Source of the DNA: Prevotellaceae bacterium
Lineage (GTDB): Bacteria > Bacteroidota > Bacteroidia > Bacteroidales > Muribaculaceae
Reading direction: 5' to 3'
Length of the DNA: 64,000 nucleotides
NCBI GenBank assembly: GCA_021772015.1
Contig: JAETNS010000002.1
Coordinates: 62,001 to 126,000 of the forward strand
Below the pieces are notes generated by a model, which saw only the letters and a program-made list of their open reading frames with translations, ran no database searches and was not told the origin of the DNA. The stretch's first letter is position 1, and each line of letters starts with the position of its first letter. The translations under genes and the position numbers were made by a program. Of the stretch, positions 31,171 through 38,070 are shown in pieces.

Positions 31171-31959
31171 ATGATATCCCCCTTAGCCCATGTAGATCCG
31201 GCCGCCAAGATCGGCCAGAACGTCAAAATCTATCCCTTCGCTTTCATCGACAAGGATGTCGAGATCGGTGACAATTGCGAGATATATCCTTACGCGTCGC
31301 TGATGCCCGGAACACGTATGGGAAACAACTGCCGTGTATTCCAGGGGTCGATCATTTCCGCCGAGCCGCAAGACTTCCGTTTCAAGGGTGACGCGTCGCT
31401 TTGTGTCATCGGCGACAATGTGACCATCCGCGAGCATGTTATCATCAACCGCAGTATCCATCCCGCAGGAGAGACCCGCATCGGAAGCGAGTCATTTGTC
31501 ATGGCCGAGAGCCATATCGGCCATGATTCGGTTATCGAGGGGAAAGCCGTGCTCGGCAACGGAGTGATGATCGCCGGAGACTGCAAGGTTGGCAGCTGTG
31601 TGATACTTTCCTCCAACGCCATGCTCCATGAGGGATCCAAGGTCGGCGACTGGGTGATGATCAAAGGAGGTTGCCGTATTTCCGGGAATGTTCCTCCCTA
31701 CATCATCGTGGCCCATAACCCGGTGGCTTATTTCGGTGTCAACGCTTATGTCATGCGCAAGCATGGCTACACCGAAGAGCAGATCGACGATATCGCCAAG
31801 GCCTACCGTAACATCTACCAGAGCGGTATCTCCGTGTTCAACGCCATGCGCCGCATAGAGGCTGACCTCGAACCCTCCGAGATCCGCGACAACATCCTGA
31901 CCTTCATCCGCTCCAACAACTCGAAGATCGTCGCAATCCCGATCGACACCGAGGGCTGA
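31171..31959 (+). CDS. lpxA: LpxA-type acyl-ACP--UDP-N-acetylglucosamine O-acyltransferase
   Basis: The 262-residue protein is a left-handed beta-helix of hexapeptide repeats (ISPLAHVDPAAKIGQNVKIYPFAFI onward). The catalytic-His region reads AESHIGHDSVI, matching AHIAHDC in E. coli LpxA. The C-terminal helical domain includes NVPPYIIVAHNPVAYFGVNAYVMRKHGYTEEQI, as in the family. LpxA adds the first acyl chain to UDP-GlcNAc in lipid A synthesis. It stands alone here rather than with lpxC/fabZ or lpxD, so it may be a second copy with altered substrate or chain length. The gene ends 2 bp before a family A repeat, and no lipid A genes lie nearby. Confidence 0.85.
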   Translation: MISPLAHVDPAAKIGQNVKIYPFAFIDKDVEIGDNCEIYPYASLMPGTRMGNNCRVFQGSIISAEPQDFRFKGDASLCVIGDNVTIREHVIINRSIHPAGETRIGSESFVMAESHIGHDSVIEGKAVLGNGVMIAGDCKVGSCVILSSNAMLHEGSKVGDWVMIKGGCRISGNVPPYIIVAHNPVAYFGVNAYVMRKHGYTEEQIDDIAKAYRNIYQSGISVFNAMRRIEADLEPSEIRDNILTFIRSNNSKIVAIPIDTEG

Positions 31960-31961
31960 GT

Positions 31962-32135
31962 CAATTCATAATTCTTAATTCATAATTCATAATTGGCCAT
32001 CCGGCAGGCACCATTAGATGAGGTGTCTCCGGATGGCCAATTATGGATTATTGCCGTATGGCCAATTATGAATTAAGAATTAAGAATTGTCTCCGGATGG
32101 CCAATTATGAATTATGAATTAAGAATTATGAATTG
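31962..32135. repeat. AATTCATA repeat element, family A copy 3 (compound)
   Basis: The largest copy has a left arm of AATTCATAATTC units, GGCCATCCGGC, and at least three right-hand blocks each with CCGGATGGCCAATTAT or a variant (GCCGTATGGCC), separated by AATTAAGAATT units. It fills the whole space between the convergent LpxA-type gene and the first cassette gene and touches both stop codons. Confidence 0.8.
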
Positions 32136-32621
32136 TCAGATGTAGCTTGGGCGGAGGAGCGCGGGGGAGTTGGCGGGATCGAGCGTGCGGATGACAGCCG
32201 GGATCAAGGCGGAGGCTTGCGCCGCCTGTTCGGCTGCGATCGCCGCATCTACAGGCAGGTAGGCTTTCTCAAGCACAGTCAGGGCAAGCAGATGCTCCAG
32301 ATAGCGTTTGAGAACCATCATGGAGCCGTTTGTCATGGAGGCTGTGTGGTCGCCGAAATCAATCATGAGTGTCATCTCCTGCCGTGGATCATAAGGAGAG
32401 GCGGCGACACTGCCGTCATCTATCGACGAGTCCTCGACGTAGGGAGTAAGGTGTGTGACCAATATAGCGAACGCGGCCCTCACGGCCACGCGCAATGCCG
32501 GAAGGTTGTCGCGTGACAGTACCGGTGGGAAATTGTCAGGCCCGGAGCCTATGACAGCCGCGCGCAAAGCGGTAAGGGCGAAAATCTCGTCAGTGACGGA
32601 TCTGAAATTAAGGGAAATCAT
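32136..32621 (-). CDS. Unknown protein, last gene of phage-like cassette
   Basis: This 161-residue protein has no recognised family. It is Ala/Leu-rich and helical at both ends (PALRVAVRAAFAILVTHLTPYV; IAAEQAAQASALIPAVIRTL) with a polar middle, no signal peptide and no clear membrane segment. Its start overlaps the preceding gene by 4 nt (ATGA), indicating coupled translation. Small helical proteins at the end of head gene clusters are often head-completion or connector proteins, but that is only a guess from position. The stop codon abuts the family A repeat. Confidence 0.65.
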   Translation of the reverse strand: MISLNFRSVTDEIFALTALRAAVIGSGPDNFPPVLSRDNLPALRVAVRAAFAILVTHLTPYVEDSSIDDGSVAASPYDPRQEMTLMIDFGDHTASMTNGSMMVLKRYLEHLLALTVLEKAYLPVDAAIAAEQAAQASALIPAVIRTLDPANSPALLRPSYI

Positions 32622-33058
32622 TGTCTGGAGTGGCTTTTTCGGTTGAAACTTCTGGAGGATGGCGGTAAAACAGATCGTGCAGTCTTTCTTTTACGGGAAA
32701 AACGCCGGTAGAACAGCTTTTCGGCATATACCGGGGTCAGGAAATACCGCGACGGGGCGTCATTGTCGAGGATGTGGTCTATGGCAGTGAAGTCATCCTC
32801 TCCGGGATGCTCCGCCATCCGGCGGTCGGCCTTCGCTACAAGTTCCTCCCACATAGCGTCGGTCTCGCTCACGGGGCGGCCGGCGGGGTGTCGTTTGGCC
32901 GCGCGGTAGCGGCGGATGGCATACTCGGTAGAGAGACCGTAGCGCAGGGGCCGGGTGGCGAGCGCCAGCCCTACGGCCTCTTTTACCGAGAGGCATTTCG
33001 CGCCGTCGGGAGGATTGGCTATCAGCGACGCGATTACATGTGTGATTTCAGGGAGCAT
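32618..33058 (-). CDS. Unknown basic protein of phage-like cassette
   Basis: From the ATG at 33058 (MLPEITHVIASLIANPP) the product is 146 residues. A TTG at 33076 could add six. I do not recognise a family. The N-terminal half is helical; the middle carries an acidic patch (EHPGEDDFTAIDHILDNDAP); the last ~30 residues are strongly basic and Ser-rich (RRFSRKRKTARSVLPPSSRS), which could bind nucleic acid. It overlaps the next gene by 4 nt. A candidate -7 box (minus TAAATTTG, 33206-33213) lies about 150 bp upstream, so these last two genes may have their own promoter. Confidence 0.6.
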   Translation of the reverse strand: MLPEITHVIASLIANPPDGAKCLSVKEAVGLALATRPLRYGLSTEYAIRRYRAAKRHPAGRPVSETDAMWEELVAKADRRMAEHPGEDDFTAIDHILDNDAPSRYFLTPVYAEKLFYRRFSRKRKTARSVLPPSSRSFNRKSHSRQ

Positions 33059-33205
33059 ACAGATAACTGTTGACAATTAGTTGAAACTGTGGATGATTAG
33101 ATTAAGAGACTATGTTGCAAGTTCTTGACAAATGGTTGGAAACCAGTGAAAAGCGGTTGGCGGGAGAAGGTCGTCACCAAGCCCGGAGGGCGAAATTTCC
33201 AATGG

Positions 33206-33213
33206 CAAATTTA
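33206..33213 (-). promoter_or_regulatory. Candidate -7 element (TAAATTTG)
   Basis: The box lies in the 210-bp spacer between the portal gene and the two small downstream genes, reading toward the latter. No convincing -33 box. The spacer otherwise shows no ORF. Confidence 0.35.
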
Positions 33214-33268
33214 CGTCGGCGGTTGAGCTGAAACGCTGCTCTTCTATGTGAATGAATGTTAATTGTAT

Positions 33269-34681
33269 TCAGGCAAGCGACATAAGTCGGTTGCGCCATT
33301 CGGTGAAGTCGGCGAATGTCTTCATGAGGTCGAGGATCGAGACGGCTGAGTTGCGCATCTCGCTCTCATATCTCTCGGCACCGACGGCTCCGCTGACGCT
33401 CTTTCCCATCAAGGCGGAGTTTACCCCGGAAATATCCTCAAACAGCTGTATCTGGGTCTGGAGCATCTCTCTGGCTCCTATGTCGGCGGCGGGTGAGCTG
33501 ACCTGATGTGGTTCCGCGCCGTCAAAGGGATGGTATGGGATCACGGATCCAGGAGTGGCCCAGAGGTTGATGTATTTGTTCCACGGCTCTTTCTCTTCCT
33601 TGCATTCCACAGGGAAGAGCAGCGCCCCCTTGGCCGATACCCCCATGATATGGTCCATAAGCGTTATAAGGCGGTTGACATATTTCTGCTGTCCTATGAC
33701 ATCCTCCACCAGGGAGTGGATCTCCCCGCCGACGAGGGGATACATTTTTATGGCGTAGGGCAACGATCCGTCGGCCAACGGAGAGTCGAAACTGTCGAGG
33801 ACAGTGCCGTCCGGGGCGAAGAAGCGCCCGCGCCATACGGGGGCTATCTCCCAACGACTCCGGATCAATGGCAGTCTGGCCTTTCGCCGGGCGTTATTGC
33901 GTTTTTTCAGGCGACCGGCCTCCTCGGCCGGAAGGATACCGAAAGTGGCTGTCATCGGGTCATGGCAACGCAACCGCTCGCGGCATTCGAGGGTCCAGAC
34001 CTCTATCACCCTGCAACGTCCGTCGGGAGCGTGGAAGAACGAGCCTTCCTCCAAACCCGTGGAGGGGAGGAAAAGCCCCGGATCGGAAGCGGCCGAGGCA
34101 TAGAGCTTCCTCAATGCGGCAGCCCGCGAGGGGGAATCCCCGGCGAAACGCATCAACAGTTCGGCAATAGACATGTCGTGGAGAGAGCCGGCCAGTTCGA
34201 TGTCGCAACCCCTGCCGTCAGTGAATGCGTTGACAAAAAAACGGTCAGGAGGGATGTTGTCAGCCCAGATCCCGGCCCCGGCCGGACGATGCTCGCGGCG
34301 GATGCGGTGGATCGCCATGCCGGATATCAGGAATTCCTCAAGGGTTCTCGCGTCAAGTTCGTCGAGACGGTTAATGCCGCCGGGATCGACGCGTCGGGTC
34401 GGCTCCGGATTTTCGAGGCGTTCCATCCGGAAACGTCCGACGACGGCCTTTACCATCCGGCGAATGAGGTTGTTTGTCAGAGGCTTGCACCCCGCGCGGA
34501 TAGCCTCTTCCTCTTCGGTGATGAGGTTCTTGTCGCGGTCAAGAACGGTGTCGCTCCATTGGTCGCCATATGTGAAGCGGCAATATCGGCGACGACGAGA
34601 ACGCAAGGGAGCCATACGCTCCCAGGCGGTATGTGCCACTTCGAGGATCATTCTCGCGCGGGCGGTTTCGGTGTCAGTCAT
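33269..34681 (-). CDS. Phage portal-like protein
   Basis: From the ATG at 34681 (MTDTETARARMILEVAHTAWERM) the product is 470 residues. It resembles phage portal proteins: an N-terminal helix leading to FTYGDQWSD, then KPLTNNLIRRMVKAVVGRF, a central alpha/beta wing, and a C-terminal stem region with LVEDVIGQQKYVNRLITLMDHIM and QIQLFEDISGVNSALMGKS. The phrase DISGVN-x-ALMG is common in portals of tailed phages. Portals form the dodecameric ring through which terminase pumps DNA. The frame is intact over its whole length. Unusually, it lies downstream of the capsid gene and not beside terL. The start at 34717 is less likely because it overlaps the previous gene's stop. Confidence 0.75.
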   Translation of the reverse strand: MTDTETARARMILEVAHTAWERMAPLRSRRRRYCRFTYGDQWSDTVLDRDKNLITEEEEAIRAGCKPLTNNLIRRMVKAVVGRFRMERLENPEPTRRVDPGGINRLDELDARTLEEFLISGMAIHRIRREHRPAGAGIWADNIPPDRFFVNAFTDGRGCDIELAGSLHDMSIAELLMRFAGDSPSRAAALRKLYASAASDPGLFLPSTGLEEGSFFHAPDGRCRVIEVWTLECRERLRCHDPMTATFGILPAEEAGRLKKRNNARRKARLPLIRSRWEIAPVWRGRFFAPDGTVLDSFDSPLADGSLPYAIKMYPLVGGEIHSLVEDVIGQQKYVNRLITLMDHIMGVSAKGALLFPVECKEEKEPWNKYINLWATPGSVIPYHPFDGAEPHQVSSPAADIGAREMLQTQIQLFEDISGVNSALMGKSVSGAVGAERYESEMRNSAVSILDLMKTFADFTEWRNRLMSLA

Positions 34682-34713
34682 AGCAGGTAAGTAATTTAAG
34701 GTCAATAAGCCAA

Positions 34714-35253
34714 TCAAAGGGTTGCCAGGGCGCGGGGCTGGAATTCATAGAGGGGATTACCCTCCTCGTCGGTGACGCGCATGGCGCATAGGAGGTAGTC
34801 GAGACTGTCGGTCTCGTCATACGCCGGGCTTAACAGCTCCAGACGGTTGCCGGGGTGGATGACCGCCACCGGGGCGGCTACTCCCCCTGCGCAATATGGC
34901 GCGTATTGCCTGCGGGCGAGTGGGGAATCAGGCTTGACGATCCGGGCGGGAGAGAGCCAGCTGCGGAGCTTGACTGCGACCGGTCTTACGCAATCATCCG
35001 GCAGTTGGGTTATCATGGACGGTACGAGGGTCATGGTGAACTTTACCGATGTCTCCTTTGCCAGATCATGCAGCACAAGCAATCCGGGATCCCCCTCGGT
35101 CAGAAGCTGCTCCATCCATAGACGGCATTCCGTACGGGCTATGGATTCCAGGTCAGTGCCGTCGCTGCGCGAGATGCGGCAATCACTCCGCAAAGGCTCG
35201 TAGCCCTTGCGGAGGAGCCACAGACGCGTCATTTCCTGTTCGGTGAGAATCAT
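34714..35253 (-). CDS. Unknown protein between capsid and portal genes
   Basis: The 179-residue protein has no recognised family. It starts MILTEQEMTRLWLLRKGYEPL and has a mixed alpha/beta composition without a signal peptide. It lies 22 bp after the capsid gene and 32 bp before the portal gene on the same strand. Proteins in this position in phages are often head-tail adaptor or neck proteins; this is inference from position only. Confidence 0.65.
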   Translation of the reverse strand: MILTEQEMTRLWLLRKGYEPLRSDCRISRSDGTDLESIARTECRLWMEQLLTEGDPGLLVLHDLAKETSVKFTMTLVPSMITQLPDDCVRPVAVKLRSWLSPARIVKPDSPLARRQYAPYCAGGVAAPVAVIHPGNRLELLSPAYDETDSLDYLLCAMRVTDEEGNPLYEFQPRALATL

Positions 35254-35275
35254 GAGGTCAGCGTCTTGGTGAGGT

Positions 35276-36736
35276 TCATGACTTGTGGACTATTCTCATA
35301 TGGCTTCCGGGATAACGTAGCACCAGACAGGAGGCTTCGGTGATGACGATGGCGTCGGTGTTGCGGACACCTGCCGAACGCAGGTTGAGGCGTTCCGTGC
35401 GGAAGGGCACATGGCTGTACTTGGTGATGTACTCCGGGTCGATCACCATTCCGCCGTCCGGCATACCGCATTGGTCGAAGACCTCCGAGAGCAAGACATA
35501 GAGGGTTCCGAATTTGGAGTGGATCTCCGTGAAGTCGAGGCCCCACTTGGTGGTGGTCTGGTCGGCCGACAGGAAGCGGGAATGCTCGATCTTGTGTAAC
35601 TGCTCGATAAGCCCTGTGCCACCGATCAGCACTTTCCGGGAGGATCCGGCGTTGTTGGTGAATGCTCTCTTGCACAGCTCGATAAGCGATGCCTCGGAGT
35701 TGAGCTGGTCATACTCGAAAGTGTTGTCGGTCTGGTTCCAGATACCACCGGTCAGAAGGATCTCCTGGTTCTTGCCCGGATCGGTGATTGTTGTCTTGTG
35801 GCCGAATAGGAAGTTTTTCTCCATCCCCATGCGCATGTCTATTATCGCCGCCTCCTCCTGATCGGAGAATGTCCAGCCAACCTCCTTGTTGGCGATCTTC
35901 ATGAAAGTCGACTGCTCGACCTGAGCCTTGAAGATCTGGCAGAAATTGGTCTCCTTTTTGGGAAGAGCCTCGAACTGCGCGGTCATCACGTCAAGTTCGG
36001 CTGCCGCGCGGCCCATCCTGACAAGTTTTGTCGCGGCGGGGAGAGCCGGGACTACCGTGTCATCCGATCCGTCGGCGAAGTTGTTGACAGCCATGACTTT
36101 GATGGAGTCTGTCTCGCGGCTGACCACATACAGCACCAGTGATCCTCCTTTGGAGGCTTTTACAGAGGGGACGAGCAGGGTTGTCGACGGCTCGAAGACA
36201 GCAGGGGTCTTGACTTTCAATTCGATCACACCTGTAACCGGGGTGCGGCCCGGATCATATGCCTCTTTTACCTCATCCTCTCCCGGACGGGTGTCGACCG
36301 AATAGTAGTCGACCTTCATTGATCCGCACAGGCGTGCTCCGCCGTAGCGTGAGATCTGGTCGAGAGGGGTCGACATGGGGCGGATCTTGACGATGCGGTC
36401 GTCAATCTCGTTTCGCAGCAGACCGGGAGAGACAGTCTCAGCGAGTTTCGTTGTCAAGGGAGCGTCGACCACATGTTCCCCTTTGCCGGTTACTCCGGCC
36501 ACGGTCGCGAACGCCATCGCCACGCCGTCTGACGCTCCGTCGAGCAACATCCCGACAGCTATGCCAGTAGTCACAAGCAATAGCATGGTGAGCGGTTTTT
36601 TGTTTTTGGAGAGTATTTTCTTTACGCTTTTGATCACGGCCTTGACGGCCTTTGCCACAGCTTTGGAGGCGACAGTTACTGCGTCGCTGATACGGGTGGC
36701 TTTCTGGAGGATGTTGAAAATTTTGTTGGTGTTCAT
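35276..36736 (-). CDS. Phage major capsid-like protein with N-terminal hydrophobic helix
   Basis: In this 486-residue protein residues ~85-486 resemble HK97-fold major capsid proteins of the SU10-like group: LISRYGGA-type start (here DQISRYGGARLCGS), the central MKIANKEVGWTFSDQEEAAIIDMRMGMEKNFLFG, and the C-terminal KVLIGGTGLIEQLHKI and LYVLLSEVFDQCGMPDGGMVIDPEY. The first 84 residues are unusual. They form a Lys/Ala-rich amphipathic stretch (ATRISDAVTVASKAVAKAVK) followed by KKPLTMLLLVTTGIAVGMLL, a likely membrane segment at about 47-67. This could be a cleaved delta-domain/scaffold-like extension or a membrane-anchoring adaptation. The gene is intact and directly follows the acidic 131-residue protein. 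Confidence 0.75.
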   Translation of the reverse strand: MNTNKIFNILQKATRISDAVTVASKAVAKAVKAVIKSVKKILSKNKKPLTMLLLVTTGIAVGMLLDGASDGVAMAFATVAGVTGKGEHVVDAPLTTKLAETVSPGLLRNEIDDRIVKIRPMSTPLDQISRYGGARLCGSMKVDYYSVDTRPGEDEVKEAYDPGRTPVTGVIELKVKTPAVFEPSTTLLVPSVKASKGGSLVLYVVSRETDSIKVMAVNNFADGSDDTVVPALPAATKLVRMGRAAAELDVMTAQFEALPKKETNFCQIFKAQVEQSTFMKIANKEVGWTFSDQEEAAIIDMRMGMEKNFLFGHKTTITDPGKNQEILLTGGIWNQTDNTFEYDQLNSEASLIELCKRAFTNNAGSSRKVLIGGTGLIEQLHKIEHSRFLSADQTTTKWGLDFTEIHSKFGTLYVLLSEVFDQCGMPDGGMVIDPEYITKYSHVPFRTERLNLRSAGVRNTDAIVITEASCLVLRYPGSHMRIVHKS

Positions 36737-36748
36737 GGTGTTTTGGGA

Positions 36749-36792
36749 TTAAATAATGGGAGTAATGGGAGTTGCGGGAGTGATGGGAAGAC
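36749..36792. repeat. Short tandem TGGGAGT-type repeats before the capsid gene
   Basis: Four imperfect copies of a 9-mer (ATGGGAGTA, ATGGGAGTT, GCGGGAGTG, ATGGGAAGA) lie between the capsid gene and the 131-residue gene upstream. A degenerate relative occurs at 10513. They fill the capsid gene's immediate leader. Confidence 0.6.
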
Positions 36793-36799
36793 TGCAAAG

Positions 36800-37195
36800 T
36801 CAGCGGTCCCAGATCGAGACGCGGGGGTTGTTGAGGATCATCGGGTGGGAGTTTCCCTGCCAGTCTGATTGGGATGGAAGGTTATCCGGAGCCGCTGTTG
36901 TCCCGACAGGTGATGTCTGTCGCTCGTATACGGCAGGCTCTCTCATTAGTTCCGCGATCCGTTCGTTGCGTCCGCGTAGATATCCCCGCCTTTCGGCTTC
37001 GGCGGTTAGAGCCTCTATCGCCGCCGGGTCAGGCTGTACCTCTTGTGATGCGGCTACAGCTTCAGGTGCGGGTTCAGGTTCAGGTGATGGCTCGGGTGCG
37101 GGTTGATTTTCCTCGGCCGGCTCTTGTCGGGTCACTTCTTGTGGGGCCGTTTCCTCCGGGGCTGTGTCTTGTGGTGACGGTGTGTTTTTGTTCAT
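36800..37195 (-). CDS. Acidic Pro/Glu-rich protein upstream of capsid gene (scaffold-like?)
   Basis: The 131-residue protein has its first 60 residues low in complexity, acidic and Pro/Glu/Ala-rich (EETAPQEVTRQEPAEENQ, then PSPEPEPAPEA). A short helix follows (IEALTAEAERRGYLRGRNERIAELM) and then a polar tail. Acidic helical proteins just upstream of a capsid gene are often scaffolding proteins, which suits the position, but I see no family signature. A -7 box (minus TAACTTTG, 37259-37266) lies 64 bp upstream, so this gene probably leads a 131-aa / capsid / 179-aa / portal transcript. Confidence 0.65.
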   Translation of the reverse strand: MNKNTPSPQDTAPEETAPQEVTRQEPAEENQPAPEPSPEPEPAPEAVAASQEVQPDPAAIEALTAEAERRGYLRGRNERIAELMREPAVYERQTSPVGTTAAPDNLPSQSDWQGNSHPMILNNPRVSIWDR

Positions 37196-37258
37196 AAAAA
37201 ATTATACATATAAGAGGTTTTATAAAAAAGAAAGGAAAGTTGTTTGTCATTGACATCG

Positions 37259-37266
37259 CAAAGTTA
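37259..37266 (-). promoter_or_regulatory. Candidate -7 element for the head gene operon (TAACTTTG)
   Basis: It matches TAnnTTTG on the minus strand, 64 bp before the start of the 131-residue gene. The -33 region lacks a clear TTG. Confidence 0.5.
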
Positions 37267-37407
37267 CAATGGTTTTAACGCGGGGTGTAGGAGAAATTGT
37301 TACTATGCTTGTTGTTGGATCGCAATGCGCTGAAAATCAGTTTGTGGAAAAAATGGCTACGTCATGTCAGGAACCTGTTACTTTTTCAATTATTTTTGGT
37401 TGCGAAA

Positions 37408-37439
37408 TTTGGATTTAGACAAATTAGTTTGTATCTTTG
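37408..37439 (+). promoter_or_regulatory. Strong plus-strand promoter inside the phage-like cassette
   Basis: TTTG (37408-37411) and TATCTTTG (37432-37439) are 20 bp apart, a near-perfect Bacteroidetes promoter. It points away from the head genes and into the region with no convincing ORF. Confidence 0.8.
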
Positions 37440-37445
37440 CAGACA

Positions 37446-37860
37446 GAAGGACATTGAATTTGCAATCCGAAGCCAGCTCCTTTTCCACTGTCTGGAAATC
37501 CGCCAATCTTTTTCCCCCATCCAAGGATAAGAGAGTTTCGCAACCGTTCAAGAATTATAATGTTCTGCCTATTGGGCGCGGGAGAAACATGTGGATTTCA
37601 ATCTTTGGATCGGGCGCTTGGCGGTGCCTCAGACAGGATTGCGATCCGGTTTCCCCGCGCCTTTCGCGTAAGGCTCATGGTTGCGGATGTCCATCTTCAA
37701 GTTTGGATGTAATTTGTGACATAGCATTGCATTTGCGAATGATTGAACATTGCGAAGTAATATTAGCATATCCATTGCTTATTTACACATATAATTGACT
37801 GGTAATATTACTACGTATGCTGGGCAAGGAAAGTCGAGAGATTTCCCTTGCCTCTTTTTT
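37446..37860 (+). ncRNA. Candidate structured non-coding RNA (about 410 nt)
   Basis: The unit is bounded by the promoter at 37408-37439 and a terminator at 37822-37860. Nested pairings are visible: GGCGCGGG (37575-37582) with CCCCGCGCC (37653-37661), enclosing GGATCG (37607-37612) with CGATCC (37642-37647). No convincing ORF is present; the best is a 50-codon frame at 37560-37712 without an obvious family. I looked for landmarks of RNase P RNA and tmRNA (such as the tRNA-like end) and did not find them. It is antisense in orientation to the surrounding phage-like genes but overlaps none. It could regulate the cassette, act as a packaging or structural RNA, or be host-derived. Start and end are predicted, not measured. 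Confidence 0.55.
37822..37860 (+). terminator. Rho-independent terminator of the candidate ncRNA
   Basis: GGCAAGG(AAA) at 37823-37832 pairs with (TTTC)CCTTGCC at 37842-37852, with a short loop, followed by TCTTTTTT. Confidence 0.85.
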
Positions 37861-37888
37861 ATCCCCCCAACGCTCTTATTCCGTAAAA

Positions 37889-38031
37889 CTCTCGCAGATT
37901 ACGCAGTGAAGATAAAAAACTCTCGCAGATTACACGGATTACACAGATAGCCATCCGGCTGGAATCTGTGTAATCCGTGTAATCTGTGAGAGATTATTTT
38001 TAATCTGCGTAATCCGCGTAATCTGCGAGAG
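37889..38031. repeat. Nested long hairpin repeat, family B copy 3
   Basis: The architecture is the same as at 4226-4417: an inner hairpin (37920-37992) with loop AGCCATCCGGCTGG, flanked by CTCTCGCAGATTACGCAG on the left and TAATCTGCGTAATCCGCG on the right. It lies 39 bp beyond the 3' end of the terminase gene and just after the ncRNA terminator. The cassette therefore carries the same intergenic repeats as host genes. Confidence 0.8.
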
Positions 38032-38070
38032 TTCTTGCCCTGTGATCCGCGTAATCTCGTGGGGATCAGA

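Noticed and set aside
31962-32135. CRISPR array
   Set aside because: The repeats are 8-9 bp without unique spacers, and no cas genes are present.
35276-36736. Encapsulin nanocompartment
   Set aside because: An intact terminase and portal accompany the capsid gene, which encapsulin systems lack, and no cargo enzyme is recognised.
37364-37798. A 144-codon ORF across the ncRNA region
   Set aside because: It starts upstream of the strong promoter, is unlike any protein I know, and is rich in Cys/Ser/Arg typical of random frames.
37446-37860. RNase P RNA or tmRNA as identity of the candidate RNA
   Set aside because: The conserved RNase P core and the tRNA-like end and tag frame of tmRNA are not visible.
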